Under the pieces are notes generated by a model. That model was not told the DNA's origin. It was given only the letters and a program-made list of their open reading frames with translations, and made no database searches. A program made the position numbers and the translations under genes. 64,000 bases of DNA from Pseudomonas sp. p1(2021b). GTDB lineage: Bacteria > Pseudomonadota > Gammaproteobacteria > Pseudomonadales > Pseudomonadaceae. Positions 9,676 to 20,999 of this stretch are shown here, piece after piece (positions within the stretch are counted from its first letter, which is position 1; each line of letters opens with the position of its first letter). The stretch is taken from contig NZ_CP083746.1 in assembly GCF_020151015.1 (NCBI RefSeq), positions 4,928,501-4,992,500 of the forward strand, read 5' to 3'.

Positions 9676-10488
9676 TCAATGCGCCCAACGCAGCTGCGTG
9701 GGCAAAGGGGCTACAGGTTCCGGCTCGGGCGGTGTGCCCGGGGCGGCAAGAACACGGTCGAGCACTTGGCTTTCAAGCGCCGCCAGGCGATGCGAACCAC
9801 GGGCCCTTGGCCGGGGCAGGTCGACGGTCAGGTCCAGGCCCACGGCGCCGTCCTCGATCAGGATCACCCGGTCGGCCACGGCAACGGCCTCGTTGACGTC
9901 ATGGGTGACCAGCAGCACGGTGAAGCCATGCTGGTGCCACAGGCGTTCGATCAATTGCTGCATCTCGATCCGGGTCAGGGCGTCGAGCGCGCCCAGCGGC
10001 TCGTCCAGCAACAACAGGCGCGGCTTGTGAATCAGCGCCCGGGCCAAGGCCACGCGCTGCTTCTGGCCGCCCGACAACGCAGCCGGCCAATCATTGGCCC
10101 GCTCTGCCAGGCCGACGGCCTCCAGGGCCTGCAGGGCATCGGTGCGCCAGTTGCCGGAAAGGCCCAGGCCGACGTTGTCGATCACCTTCTTCCAGGGCAG
10201 CAGACGCGCGTCCTGGAACATCAAGCGGGTTTCCTCACGGGCCTGGGCCAATGGCGCGGCGCCAGCGAGCAACTGACCGCCGCTGGGCTGGTCGAGGCCA
10301 GCGAGCAGGCGCAACAAGGTGCTCTTGCCGCAGCCGCTACGGCCGACGACGGCGACGAACTGGCCGGCCGGGATGTGCAGGTCGATGCCCCGCAGCACCT
10401 CGCGCTGGCCGAACGCCTTGCGCACGCCCTGTACCGCCAAGGGGATGCCGCGCAGCAGGCGCGGCGGCTGTTCCTTGAGCACGCTCAT
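9676..10488 (-). CDS. ssuB: Aliphatic sulfonate ABC transporter ATP-binding protein
   Basis: A 270-residue ABC ATPase that powers sulfonate import. Walker A is [18 protein letters not shown], the Q-loop region is [11 protein letters not shown], the signature is [16 protein letters not shown] and Walker B is [12 protein letters not shown]. The start is ATG at 10488, which overlaps the ssuC stop by 4 bases; the longer frame upstream lies inside ssuC and is a shadow. The partners are SsuC (permease) and SsuA (binding protein). Confidence 0.95.
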   Translation of the reverse strand: MSVLKEQPPRLLRGIPLAVQGVRKAFGQREVLRGIDLHIPAGQFVAVVGRSGCGKSTLLRLLAGLDQPSGGQLLAGAAPLAQAREETRLMFQDARLLPWKKVIDNVGLGLSGNWRTDALQALEAVGLAERANDWPAALSGGQKQRVALARALIHKPRLLLLDEPLGALDALTRIEMQQLIERLWHQHGFTVLLVTHDVNEAVAVADRVILIEDGAVGLDLTVDLPRPRARGSHRLAALESQVLDRVLAAPGTPPEPEPVAPLPTQLRWAH

Positions 10489-11279
10489 GCGCCCTCCTTC
10501 TTCGCTGCTTGATAGGCCGGGTGCCAACGCAGCCAGACACGCTCCAGGCCTCGGGCGGCCAGGTCGGCGAGCTTGCCGAGCACGGCGTACAGGACGATGG
10601 CCAGCACCACCACGTCGGTCTGCAGGAACTCCCGAGCGTTCATCGCCAGGTAGCCGATACCGGAATTGGCCGAGATGGTCTCGGCGACGATCAGCGTCAG
10701 CCACATGAAGCCCAGGGCGAAGCGCACGCCCACCAGGATCGAGGGCAACGCCCCCGGCAGGATCACCTGGCGGAACAGGCCCAGGCCCGACAGGCCATAG
10801 CTGCGCGCCATCTCCACCAGGGCCGGGTCGACGTTGCGGATGCCGTGGTAGGTGTTGAGGTAGATTGGGAACAAGGTCCCCAGCGCCACCAGGAAAATCT
10901 TCGCCGACTCATCGATGCCGAACCACAGGATCACCAGCGGGATCAGCGCCAGGTGCGGCACGTTGCGGATCATCTGTACCGAGCTGTCGAGCAGGCGTTC
11001 ACCCCAGTTCGACAGGCCCGTGATGAAGCCCAGCACCAGGCCGATGCTGCCACCGATCAAAAAGCCCAAGGCAGCGCGCCAGCCGCTGATGGCCAGGTGC
11101 GTCCAGATCTCGCCGCTGCGCACCAGCTCGACGCCCGCGCTGACCACCGCGCTCGGCGCCGGCAGAATGCGGGTCGACAGCCAGCCGCTGGCGACCGCCA
11201 GTTGCCATACCACCAACAGCAGCAATGGCAAGGCCCAGGGCGCCAGGCGCTTCGACCAGGCAGAGGTTGCATGACTCAT
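10485..11279 (-). CDS. ssuC: Aliphatic sulfonate ABC transporter permease
   Basis: A 264-residue inner-membrane permease with about six TM segments (first [18 protein letters not shown]). The EAA-loop region [26 protein letters not shown] contacts the ATPase. ATG 11279 is chosen because it gives the usual SsuC length; the longer frame has no support. It overlaps ssuB by 4 bases and follows ssuD by 10 bases. Confidence 0.95.
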   Translation of the reverse strand: MSHATSAWSKRLAPWALPLLLLVVWQLAVASGWLSTRILPAPSAVVSAGVELVRSGEIWTHLAISGWRAALGFLIGGSIGLVLGFITGLSNWGERLLDSSVQMIRNVPHLALIPLVILWFGIDESAKIFLVALGTLFPIYLNTYHGIRNVDPALVEMARSYGLSGLGLFRQVILPGALPSILVGVRFALGFMWLTLIVAETISANSGIGYLAMNAREFLQTDVVVLAIVLYAVLGKLADLAARGLERVWLRWHPAYQAAKKEGA

Positions 11280-11289
11280 GACCAGGCCC

Positions 11290-12438
11290 TCAGCTCTGCG
11301 CCACGGACTTGGGCAGGATGTCGTTGGCCACCATTTCACCGAATGGGCTCACGTAGCCGCCGCTCTTCGGTTGCTCGGGGCGTTGCACATTCAGGTGCGG
11401 GAACAGCAGCTCAGCAACCCGGTACGACTCTTCCAGGTGCGGGTAGCCCGAGAATATGAAGGTGTCGATGCCCAGGTCGGCATATTCCTTGACCCGCGCT
11501 GCCACGGTCGGGCCATCGCCCACCAGCGCAGTACCGGCGCCGCCGCGTACCAGGCCGACACCGGCCCACAGGTTGGGACTGACTTCGAGCTTGTCGCGCT
11601 TGCCGCCGTGCAAGGCGGCCATGCGCTGCTGGCCCACCGAATCGAAGCGCGCCAGGGACGCCTGGGCACGGGCGATGGTGTCGTCGTCCAAGTGCGAGAT
11701 GAGCGTGTCGGCCGCTGCCCAGGCCTCTGCGTTGGTTTCACGCACGATCACGTGCAGGCGAATGCCGAAGCGCACTGTGCGCCCCTGGGCGGCAGCTTTC
11801 TTGCGCACCTGGGCGATCTTCTCGGCCACCGCGGCGGGCGGCTCGCCCCAGGTCAGGTACAGCTCGACCTGTTCGGCGGCCAGGTCCTGGGCGGCATCGG
11901 ACGAGCCTCCGAAATACAGCGGCGGACGCGGCTGCTGGATCGGTGGATAGAGCAGCTTCGCGCCCTTGACCTGAATGTGCTTGCCGTCATAGTCGACCAC
12001 CTCGCCTTCGAGCACCTTGCGCCAAATGCGGGTGAATTCGACGCTGGCCTCGTAGCGCGCCTGGTGGTCCAGGTGCAAGCCGTCGCCGGCCAGCTCGTCC
12101 GGGTCACCGCCGGTCACCAGGTTGAACAGGGCCCGGCCGTTGGACAGGCGATCGAGGGTGGCGGCCTGGCGCGCCGCCACGGTGGGCGAAATGATGCCAG
12201 GGCGCAGGGCCACCAGGAACTTCAGGCGCTGGGTGACCGGGATCAGCGACGCCGCCACCAGCCAGGAGTCCTCGCAGGAGCGGCCGGTAGGGATCAGCAC
12301 GCCGCCAAAGCCAAGGCGGTCGGCAGCCTGGGCGATCTGTTGCAGGTAGCCGTGATCGACCGCCCGGGCGCCGTCGGTGGTGCCCAGGTACTTGCCGTCA
12401 CCATGGGTCGGGAGGAACCAGAAGATGTTCAGGCTCAT
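11290..12438 (-). CDS. ssuD: FMNH2-dependent alkanesulfonate monooxygenase
   Basis: A 382-residue LLM-class flavin monooxygenase, the family's exact usual length. It cleaves C-S bonds of alkanesulfonates with O2 and FMNH2 supplied by SsuE, giving aldehyde and sulfite. It opens [19 protein letters not shown]. The active-site regions [16 protein letters not shown] and [14 protein letters not shown] and the C-terminal [19 protein letters not shown] are all typical of SsuD. ATG 12438 is preceded by GGAG (TGAGGAGACAAC on the minus strand). A strong hairpin lies between ssuA and ssuD. Confidence 0.97.
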   Translation of the reverse strand: MSLNIFWFLPTHGDGKYLGTTDGARAVDHGYLQQIAQAADRLGFGGVLIPTGRSCEDSWLVAASLIPVTQRLKFLVALRPGIISPTVAARQAATLDRLSNGRALFNLVTGGDPDELAGDGLHLDHQARYEASVEFTRIWRKVLEGEVVDYDGKHIQVKGAKLLYPPIQQPRPPLYFGGSSDAAQDLAAEQVELYLTWGEPPAAVAEKIAQVRKKAAAQGRTVRFGIRLHVIVRETNAEAWAAADTLISHLDDDTIARAQASLARFDSVGQQRMAALHGGKRDKLEVSPNLWAGVGLVRGGAGTALVGDGPTVAARVKEYADLGIDTFIFSGYPHLEESYRVAELLFPHLNVQRPEQPKSGGYVSPFGEMVANDILPKSVAQS

Positions 12439-12466
12439 TGGAGTTGTCTCCTCAAGGTTGGCTCGG

Positions 12467-12485
12467 GCCGGGGCCACGCCCCGGC
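12467..12485 (-). promoter_or_regulatory. GC-rich hairpin between ssuA and ssuD
   Basis: Perfect 8-bp stem GCCGGGGC-cac-GCCCCGGC in the 60-base ssuA-ssuD gap, with no T tract. Such hairpins after periplasmic binding protein genes often protect the upstream message and give higher binding-protein levels; that role is inferred here. Confidence 0.5.
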
Positions 12486-12498
12486 GCAGGCGAATCGG

Positions 12499-13464
12499 TC
12501 AAGGCGCGCTGGCGACCTTGGCAGGGGGTGTCCAGATCACGTCCTTGATGGTCAAGGGCTTGGGGATCAGCTTCAGGGCCCGGAAGGTGTCGGCGATCTT
12601 CTGCTGCGCGGCGACCACCTCGGGCGTCAGCGGCGTGGCCCCGAAGCCCTGGCGCTTGACCGAGGTGAGGGTGATGTCGGCCGGCAGGCCGAGCAACGGC
12701 GCCACCTGGTCGGTGACCTCCTGCGGGTTGGCCTGGGACCATTCACCGATAGCACGCACTTCATCGACCAGAGTGTTGATCACTGCCGGGTGGGCCGTGG
12801 CATACGTACGGGTGGCCAGGTAGAACTGGTGATTGTCCACCAGGCCCTTGCCGTCACGCAGGGTACGGGCTTGCAGCTGCTGCTCGGCGGCAGCCTGGTA
12901 CGGGTCCCAGATCACCCAGGCGTCGACGCTGCCCCGCTCGAAGGCAGCGCGGGCATCGGCAGGCGGCAGGTATACCGGCTGGATGTCGCTGTACTTCAGG
13001 CCTGCGTCCTCCAGGGCGCGGACCAGCAGGTAGTGCACGTTGGAACCTTTGTTGAAGGCGACCTTCTTGCCCTTGAGGTCCTTCACCGACTGAATGGGCG
13101 AGCCCTTGGGCACCAGGATCGCCTCGCTGTGCGGGGCTGGCGGCTCATAGGCCACGTAGAGCAGGTCGGCGCCGGCCGCCTGGGCGAACACGGGTGGCGT
13201 CTCGCCGGTGACCCCGAAGTCGATCGAGCCGACGTTCAGCCCTTCGAGCAGCTGCGGGCCGCCAGGGAACTCGGTCCACTGGACCTGGATGCCCTGCTCG
13301 GCCAGGCGCTTTTCCAGGGTGCCCTTGGCCTTGAGCAGCACCAGGGTGCCGTATTTCTGGTAACCGATACGCAGGCTTTCGGCCTGGGCCTGGGTGATGG
13401 CGCCGAAGGACACAGCCGCCGCGAACAGGGCGACCAGACCACGACGCAAGAAGACTGTGCGCAT
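12499..13464 (-). CDS. ssuA: Aliphatic sulfonate periplasmic binding protein
   Basis: A 321-residue periplasmic protein with a Sec signal (MRTVFLRRGLVALFAAAVSF, cleavage probably after AQA at residue 28). The mature region starts ESLRIGYQKYGTLVLLKAKG, the standard opening of SsuA-type NMT1/OpuAC-like binding proteins, and contains EFPGGPQLLEGLNVGSIDFGVTGE and AWVIWDPYQAA. It delivers alkanesulfonates to SsuBC. Preceded by AGGAGAGCGCC before ATG 13464. Confidence 0.95.
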   Translation of the reverse strand: MRTVFLRRGLVALFAAAVSFGAITQAQAESLRIGYQKYGTLVLLKAKGTLEKRLAEQGIQVQWTEFPGGPQLLEGLNVGSIDFGVTGETPPVFAQAAGADLLYVAYEPPAPHSEAILVPKGSPIQSVKDLKGKKVAFNKGSNVHYLLVRALEDAGLKYSDIQPVYLPPADARAAFERGSVDAWVIWDPYQAAAEQQLQARTLRDGKGLVDNHQFYLATRTYATAHPAVINTLVDEVRAIGEWSQANPQEVTDQVAPLLGLPADITLTSVKRQGFGATPLTPEVVAAQQKIADTFRALKLIPKPLTIKDVIWTPPAKVASAP

Positions 13465-13557
13465 GGCGCTCTCCTGTGCGAGTTGGGTTCGGGTTGCACC
13501 TGCTTGCCTCGTTGGCGGGCGAGTAAGGTGGTAAAGCGGTGAAGCGATGGTGCCGGC

Positions 13558-14151
13558 TCAGATGCTCCAGCGAGCCGTGAGCAGGCGTTCGTTGAGCACG
13601 CCTGGGGCCACGGGCCTGGGCCGCCTGGCCAGGGCGCCGTGGAACTGCTCCAGCGCATCCAGCAGGCGCGTTTGCAGCGCCTCGTCCAGGTGCGCGGGTT
13701 TGCCGGGTTCGCCGTAGGCGATCTGCTTGTCGTCGGCGAAGATCCCTTGCAGGGTCTCTTGGGCCTTGAGCGCCGACAACACCGGCTTGAGTGCGTAGTC
13801 CACCGCCAGCATGTGGGCGATGCTGCCGCCGGTGGCGATGGGTAGCACGACCTTGTGTTCGAGCGCACGCTCGGGCAGCAGGTCGAGCAGGGTCTTCAGG
13901 GCGCCGGAGAACGACGCCTTGTACACCGGCGTGGCGACCACCAGGCCATCGGCCTGGGCCACCAGTTGCTGGAAGTGCTGCACCTGGGGGCTGTCGAAGC
14001 GCGCATGGAGCAAATCCTCGGCGGGGAATTCACGTACCTGGAAGGTCACCACCTCCACGCCACGGCCCTGCAGCCACTGGCGCGAACGCTCGAGCAGCAC
14101 GCCGGAGCGTGAACGAAGACTGGGGCTACCACCGACAGAAACAACCAGCAT
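13558..14151 (-). CDS. ssuE: NAD(P)H-dependent FMN reductase of sulfonate system
   Basis: A 197-residue flavodoxin-like reductase that supplies FMNH2 to SsuD. It opens [20 protein letters not shown] (phosphate-binding loop GSPS..SRS), followed by [27 protein letters not shown] (flavin-binding TPVY..S..GALK) and [20 protein letters not shown]. The start is ATG 14151; upstream codons in frame are in the promoter region. It is the first gene of the ssuEADCBF operon, transcribed leftwards from the AT-rich region at 14220-14285. Confidence 0.93.
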   Translation of the reverse strand: MLVVSVGGSPSLRSRSGVLLERSRQWLQGRGVEVVTFQVREFPAEDLLHARFDSPQVQHFQQLVAQADGLVVATPVYKASFSGALKTLLDLLPERALEHKVVLPIATGGSIAHMLAVDYALKPVLSALKAQETLQGIFADDKQIAYGEPGKPAHLDEALQTRLLDALEQFHGALARRPRPVAPGVLNERLLTARWSI

Positions 14152-14219
14152 TGAACGCTTCCTTCGATTCGATTGCGGGACCGCGAGGGGTTGGCCCCGC
14201 TGGAATGGAATCGACATTA

Positions 14220-14285
14220 ACAGCCTGCCACATATATCTAGAAATCATATTTTTTCATTTGTTTATTTCATATTGAAATATAGAT
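14220..14285 (-). promoter_or_regulatory. AT-rich promoter region of the ssu operon
   Basis: A strikingly AT-rich stretch (contains CATATATCTAGAAATCATA and TTTTTTCATTTGTTTATTTC) in a GC-rich genome, immediately upstream of ssuE. Activators of the CysB/LysR type commonly bind such sequences before sulfur-starvation genes. No unambiguous -35/-10 pair is claimed. The remainder of the 338-base ssuE-lsfA gap holds a REP pair and the lsfA terminator. Confidence 0.45.
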
Positions 14286-14288
14286 GCA

Positions 14289-14400
14289 GGGGCTGCTGGG
14301 CAGCCCAATCGCGGGACAAGCCCGCTCCTACAGGTGCAGCGCCACGCTCAAGCACAGCGCTGAGCCTGTAGGAGCGGGCTTGTCCCGCGATTAGGCCGGT
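14289..14400. repeat. REP pair between ssuE and lsfA
   Basis: Inverted units AATCGCGGGACAAGCCCGCT (14308-14327) and AGCGGGCTTGTCCCGCGATT (14373-14392), each followed or preceded by CCTACAGG / CCTGTAGG. A GGGCTGCTGGGCAGCCC hairpin precedes the first unit, as at other REP copies. Confidence 0.9.
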
Positions 14401-14425
14401 ACAGCCACCGCAAACCACACAGGCA

Positions 14426-14451
14426 TAAAAAAGGGCCGTCGAAACGGCCCA
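14426..14451 (-). terminator. Rho-independent terminator of lsfA
   Basis: Read on the minus strand: GGGCCGT-ttcg-ACGGCCC (bases 14450-14433) followed by TTTTTTATG. The position, 40 bases after the lsfA stop, and the T6 tract make this a convincing intrinsic terminator. Confidence 0.85.
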
Positions 14452-14489
14452 AAATCCCTGCTATGGCAAGAGCATTGCAACGAAGGATC

Positions 14490-15128
14490 CTAACGATTCG
14501 GCTGCGGGGTCAGGCGCAGATAGGGTTTGACCGCCCGGTACCCTTTGGGGAAGCGCTGCTTGATTTCGTCCTCGTCCTTGAGCGACGGCACGATCACTAC
14601 CTCATCGCCATCCTGCCAGTTCGCTGGCGTGGCCACCTTGTGGTTGTCGGTCAATTGCAGCGAGTCGATCACCCGCAGGATTTCGTTGAAGTTGCGCCCG
14701 GTGCTCGCCGGGTAGGTGATGGTCAGGCGCACCTTCTTGTTCGGGTCAATGACGAACAGCGAGCGCACCGTCAGGGTGTCGCTGGCGTTGGGGTGGATCA
14801 GGTCGTACAGGTCCGAGACCTTGCGGTCGGCGTCGGCGAGGATCGGGAAGTTGACCACGGTGTTCTGGGTCTCGTTGATGTCGTCGATCCAGCGGGTATG
14901 CGAGTCGACCGGGTCCACCGACAGGGCGATGGCCTTGACGCCACGCTTGGCGAATTCGTCCTTGAGCTTGGCGGTCAGGCCCAGCTCGGTGGTGCACACC
15001 GGGGTAAAGTCGGCCGGGTGGGAGAACAGCACGCCCCAGCTGTTGCCCAGCCACTCGTGGAAACGGATCTTGCCGGCGCTGGAATCCTGTTCGAAATCGG
15101 GGGCGATGTCGCCGAGTTTCAGGCTCAT
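14490..15128 (-). CDS. lsfA: 1-Cys peroxiredoxin LsfA
   Basis: A 212-residue Prx6-type peroxiredoxin. The peroxidatic cysteine C45 sits in SHPADFTPVCTTELG, with the family's PxxxTxxC arrangement; no resolving cysteine is evident. The C-terminal half ALQLT..HKVATPANWQDGDEVVI is the Prx6 dimer arm. LsfA is induced in pseudomonads during sulfate limitation and with organosulfur sources, where it presumably removes peroxides formed by flavin monooxygenases. It lies between ssu and the porin gene, with its own terminator and an AT-rich upstream region (15170-15235). Confidence 0.95.
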   Translation of the reverse strand: MSLKLGDIAPDFEQDSSAGKIRFHEWLGNSWGVLFSHPADFTPVCTTELGLTAKLKDEFAKRGVKAIALSVDPVDSHTRWIDDINETQNTVVNFPILADADRKVSDLYDLIHPNASDTLTVRSLFVIDPNKKVRLTITYPASTGRNFNEILRVIDSLQLTDNHKVATPANWQDGDEVVIVPSLKDEDEIKQRFPKGYRAVKPYLRLTPQPNR

Positions 15129-15169
15129 GGGTGGACTTCCTGTGCTGTGGGATCTATGGGTTCAATGTG

Positions 15170-15250
15170 CCTGCATTCGCATAAGAATAAAAAGAATAAA
15201 CAATGATTTATTTATAACCCATAGCCATATCAAATGGCGGGCGAAAAAAA
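15170..15250 (-). promoter_or_regulatory. AT-rich lsfA upstream region
   Basis: AT-rich block (CATAAGAATAAAAAGAATAA, then GATTTATTTATAACC) just before lsfA, similar in composition to those upstream of ssuE, tauA, tcyJ and sfnB. It probably contains the lsfA promoter and an activator site. Its right edge has an A7 run (T7 on the minus strand) that may end the porin transcript. Confidence 0.4.
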
Positions 15251-15415
15251 CCTCGCGCTAGGCGCAATGCCCGATTGGGGCTGCTCTGCAGCCCATCGCG
15301 GGGCAAGCCCGCTCCTACAGGGGATGGCGTACACCGGCCTTGTAGGAGCGGGCTTGTCCCGCGATGGGGCGCGTAGCGACCCCAGCCGGACATCACGCCC
15401 GAGGCGAGGCTTCTT
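15243..15415 (-). terminator. Putative porin-gene terminator split by a REP pair
   Basis: Read leftwards after the porin stop: GAAGAAGCCTCGC (near 15413-15401), about 150 bases later GCGAGGTTTTTTT (15255-15243). The arms can pair over about 13 bp with G-T pairs and end in T7, which looks like a terminator whose loop now contains the complete REP pair at 15277-15380. This is inference from the complementary arms. Confidence 0.4.
15277..15380. repeat. REP pair between lsfA and porin gene
   Basis: GGGGCTGCTCTGCAGCCC, then ATCGCGGGGCAAGCCCGCTC (15295-15314), and the inverted partner GTAGGAGCGGGCTTGTCCCG (15342-15361). One position differs from the consensus (GGGGCAAG instead of GGGACAAG). Confidence 0.88.
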
Positions 15416-15425
15416 CGACTACGGC

Positions 15426-16766
15426 TTACAGGAAGTTGTAAGTGTAGTTCACGATGAAGCGAGTTTGATCCGTGTCCTTGGTGAACTCGTTGGTCGAACC
15501 GTTGGTGCCACGATAGACACCCTGGCGCAGGCTGAAGCCCAACCCCTTGAGGGCACCTTCCTGAATCACGTAGTCAACACGCGCATCACGTTCCCATTCG
15601 CTGTATGTGCCATGACCCGAAGCGTAACGAACATCAGTACCACGCAGGTACGAAACAGATGCTTTCAGACCAGGCACACCCAGACGCGCAAAGTCGTAGG
15701 AGTATTGTCCGAAGGTAGTGTTCTCACCAGCACGAGCGAACTGGTTGATCATGCTGTCAGTGAACAGGTAGAAGCTAGAGCCACCCGCCCCCTCCGCACG
15801 GCCATTACCATCGACAACGCTGCCTTGGTTAAGCCAGACGAACGCACCGTCATCGCTCACACGCTGGTGTCCGAGCAGGAATGCATGACCACCCAAGGTG
15901 TAGGTGAACATTGCCGACCAGGTCTTGTTGTCGACCTCGCCTGCATGCTTGGCATAGCCCTTGTTGTTGTCGAAGTTGTAACCACCACCATCACCGTTTT
16001 TTCCGTCGCTGCTGCTATCGAAGTAGCGCAGGTCGGTCTTGAACGACTGGTCATCAGAAATCTTGAAGACATGAGTTGCACCCAGGAAGTGCTGTTTGTA
16101 GAAGTCTTCCAGATTCGAGTAGTAGTACTGCAAGGTCAGGTCTGGCGTGAGCTTATAGTCCAGGCCACCGTAGCGGAACTTGTTGCTGTCCGCGGTAGCA
16201 CCTGAAACCGACAGACCGGTACGGTTACTCGAAGCACGACCCATTGCATGGGTCAGCTGACCGGCATTGATGGTCAGGTTGTCGATTTCCTTCGAGGTGA
16301 TGGTGCCACCTTCGAAGGTTTGCGGCAGCAGACGGCCATCGTTGGAAACCAGGATCGGCAGCATGGGCGCCAAAGCGCTACCGAAGTGGGCTTCGGTCTT
16401 GGAGAAGCGAGCCTTGGCATTGGCGCCGAAACGTGTCCATTGATCCACTGCCGAGCCGTTGGTCTCGCTCGGGAAGAAGGTGCTGCTGTTCGGATGCTTG
16501 CCGCGACCACCATCCAGGTGAATACCCCACAATGCCTGGGCATCTACACCGAACCCTACAGTACCGTCGGTGAACCCGGAGATGTAGTCGAGCTTGAAGC
16601 CCTGACCCGACTCACGGTTATCGGCGCCACCCGCACGGTTGTCATTGTTGAAGTACATGGTGCGCGAGCTCAGGGACAGCTTGCTGTCCTCGACGAACCC
16701 TGCTGCACCTGCTTGTTGGGCGAGAACCCCCAGTGCCACGGCCAGAGCCAGGCTGGACTTGTACAT
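15426..16766 (-). CDS. OprD-family outer-membrane porin
   Basis: A 446-residue OprD/OprE-type porin with a signal peptide (MYKSSLALAVALGVLAQQAG, cleavage after AGA/AA near 22). It opens with the family sequence GFVEDSKLSLSSRTMYFNND, has alternating beta-strand segments throughout and ends NYTYNFL, so the usual terminal aromatic residue is followed by one Leu. In pseudomonads the porin at this locus is sulfur-regulated, and its place between lsfA and tau suggests that it admits small sulfonates or sulfate esters. The substrate is inferred only from context. GAGGAG lies 6-12 bases before the ATG at 16766. Confidence 0.88.
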   Translation of the reverse strand: MYKSSLALAVALGVLAQQAGAAGFVEDSKLSLSSRTMYFNNDNRAGGADNRESGQGFKLDYISGFTDGTVGFGVDAQALWGIHLDGGRGKHPNSSTFFPSETNGSAVDQWTRFGANAKARFSKTEAHFGSALAPMLPILVSNDGRLLPQTFEGGTITSKEIDNLTINAGQLTHAMGRASSNRTGLSVSGATADSNKFRYGGLDYKLTPDLTLQYYYSNLEDFYKQHFLGATHVFKISDDQSFKTDLRYFDSSSDGKNGDGGGYNFDNNKGYAKHAGEVDNKTWSAMFTYTLGGHAFLLGHQRVSDDGAFVWLNQGSVVDGNGRAEGAGGSSFYLFTDSMINQFARAGENTTFGQYSYDFARLGVPGLKASVSYLRGTDVRYASGHGTYSEWERDARVDYVIQEGALKGLGFSLRQGVYRGTNGSTNEFTKDTDQTRFIVNYTYNFL

Positions 16767-17262
16767 GTTTTGCTCCTCTACGTTCTAATTTTTATGCGTC
16801 TCAGGTGGCAGGGTCTGACGCCCTGCTCACCGGGATGGGCCGATTTAGCACCAACCCATGTCCGCCAAGTCAATCGTTACAAACCGTTTCGCGACTAAGG
16901 TCTAAGACGCCGTCTGCGCAAACAGGATAATGACAATCCTATAAATCCAAAATGACTGTTTTATGAATTTCTAAGACTTTTAGGGAATATCTTTGGAACC
17001 ATTACAGCCAAAAGTTGTATCGGCAAGGTCATTTCATTCCTTTAGGTTATTTGCAAACGTTTGCTTATAGGCGCCTTCCACCTCCCGCAAAATCGAAAAA
17101 GCCTAGCAGGCGGTCAGGATTTCGCCATCGCGCTCAGCCGGCTGCACCTTGGCTGGCTTCATTTGGCTCCTAAGCTAATGCTTAAAAGTTATTTATTTTT
17201 GATTTCTTAGATCAATTAGCCTTCTCGTCATCGAGCCCATTTGCCTGACGAGGAGTTCACCC
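16767..17262. promoter_or_regulatory. Divergent control region porin / tauA (496 bases, no gene)
   Basis: No credible ORF. The region contains a long AT-rich section (16920-17060), the 12-bp perfect palindrome GCAAACGTTTGC at 17053-17064 (a LacI/PurR-like half-site pair), the inverted repeat TAAGC-taat-GCTTA at 17171-17184, and the AT-rich stretch TTAAAAGTTATTTATTTTTG at 17182-17201 just before tauA. The tauA ribosome site is GAGGAG at about 17250. It probably serves both operons under sulfur limitation. Confidence 0.55.
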
Positions 17263-18234
17263 ATGACCCCGCACACTCCGCTGCGCCTGTTCGCTGCCCT
17301 GACCCTCGCCGGCACCAGCTGGCTGGCCCAGGCCGCCGACCTGACGGTGGCCTACCAGACCACCGTCGACCCGGCCAAGGTCGCCCAGGTCGACGGCACC
17401 TACGAGAAAGCCAGCCAGGCCAGCATCGACTGGCGCAAGTTCGACAACGGTGCCGACGTGATCACCGCCGTCGCCTCCGGCGACGTGCAGATCGGCTATT
17501 TGGGCTCCAGCCCCCTGGCCGCCGCCGCCAGCCGCAAGCTGCCGGTGGAAACTTTCCTGATCGCCACCCAGATCGGCGCTGGCGAGGCCCTGGTGGCTCG
17601 CGACAGCATCAAGACCCCGCAAGACCTGGTCGGCAAGAAAGTCGCCGTACCGTTCGTGTCCACCGGGCACTACAGCCTGCTGGCGGCGCTCAAGCAGTGG
17701 AACATCGACCCGGCCAAGGTACAGATCCTCAACCTCGCGCCGCCGGCGATCATTGCGGCCTGGAAGCGTGGCGACATCGATGCCACCTACGTCTGGGACC
17801 CGGCCCTGGGCGTGGCCAAGGAAAACGGCAAGGTGCTGATCACTTCTGGCGAGCTGGCCGGCAAGGGTGCGCCGACTTTCGACGCCTGGATCGTGCGCAA
17901 GGACTTCGCCGCCAAGCACCCGGACATCGTCAAATCGTTCGCCAAAGTCACCCTCGACGCCTACGCCGACTACCGCAAGGACCCGAATGCCTGGCTGGCC
18001 AACCCGGACAACGTCAGCAAGCTGGCCAAGCTCTCCGGCGCCAAGCCTGCGGATATTCCGGTGCTGCTGCAGGGCAACGTGTACCCGCTGGCGGCCGACC
18101 AGGCCAATGCCTTGGGCGCGCCGACCACCCAGGCGCTGACCGACACCGCCACCTTCCTCAAGCAGCAGGGCAAGGTCGAAGCGGTGCTGCCGGACTACTC
18201 GCCGTACGTCAGCGCGCAATACCTGCCCAACTGA
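17263..18234 (+). CDS. tauA: Taurine periplasmic binding protein
   Basis: A 323-residue protein with a signal peptide (MTPHTPLRLFAALTLAGTSW, cleavage after AQA at about 24). The mature start ADLTVAYQTTVDPAKVAQVDG and the segments DNGADVITAVASGDVQIGYL, PFVSTGHYSLLAALKQW and GDIDATYVWDPALG are typical of TauA. It binds taurine for TauBC. It is separated from tauB by 140 bases containing a REP pair, which probably uncouples binding-protein expression from the rest of the operon. Confidence 0.95.
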   Translation: MTPHTPLRLFAALTLAGTSWLAQAADLTVAYQTTVDPAKVAQVDGTYEKASQASIDWRKFDNGADVITAVASGDVQIGYLGSSPLAAAASRKLPVETFLIATQIGAGEALVARDSIKTPQDLVGKKVAVPFVSTGHYSLLAALKQWNIDPAKVQILNLAPPAIIAAWKRGDIDATYVWDPALGVAKENGKVLITSGELAGKGAPTFDAWIVRKDFAAKHPDIVKSFAKVTLDAYADYRKDPNAWLANPDNVSKLAKLSGAKPADIPVLLQGNVYPLAADQANALGAPTTQALTDTATFLKQQGKVEAVLPDYSPYVSAQYLPN

Positions 18235-18240
18235 ACACGG

Positions 18241-18340
18241 GGGCCGCTGCGCGGCCCATCGCGGGACAAGCCCGCTCCTACAACGATCACCGCAAAACCT
18301 GTGGGAGCGGGCTTGCCCCGCGATCAGGTGTGCAGCGGCC
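18241..18340. repeat. REP pair inside the tau operon (tauA-tauB gap)
   Basis: Inverted units CATCGCGGGACAAGCCCGCT (18258-18277) and GAGCGGGCTTGCCCCGCGAT (18305-18324), flanked by the complementary arms GGGCCGCTGCGCGGCCC and GCAGCGGCCC. A stable 3' structure after tauA would protect its mRNA. Confidence 0.88.
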
Positions 18341-18374
18341 CTGATCAACAGCAGTATTCACGACGGAGCCTGCC

Positions 18375-20883
<2,509 letters not shown>

Positions 20884-20889
20884 TGGGAG

Positions 20890-20995
20890 TGGGAGGCCTG
20901 CGGCCTCCTTTCGCGGCACGAGGCCGCTCCTACAGGCGATCGCGTTGCCTGTAGGAGCGGCCTTGTGCCGCGAAAAGACCGCAAGGTGGCCCCGG
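20890..20995. repeat. REP pair between convergent tauD and betT
   Basis: A variant REP: TTTCGCGGCACGAGGCCGCT (20909-20928) and AGCGGCCTTGTGCCGCGAAA (20956-20975), with CCTACAGG / CCTGTAGG ends. This GGCAC..GGCC subtype differs from the GGGAC..GCCC subtype seen elsewhere and probably ends both transcripts. Confidence 0.88.
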
Positions 20996-20999
20996 CGAT

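Noticed and set aside
11278..13542. 754-codon open frame on the plus strand across ssuD-ssuA
   Set aside because: It is antisense to ssuD and ssuA, both of which have complete family motifs and good ribosome sites.
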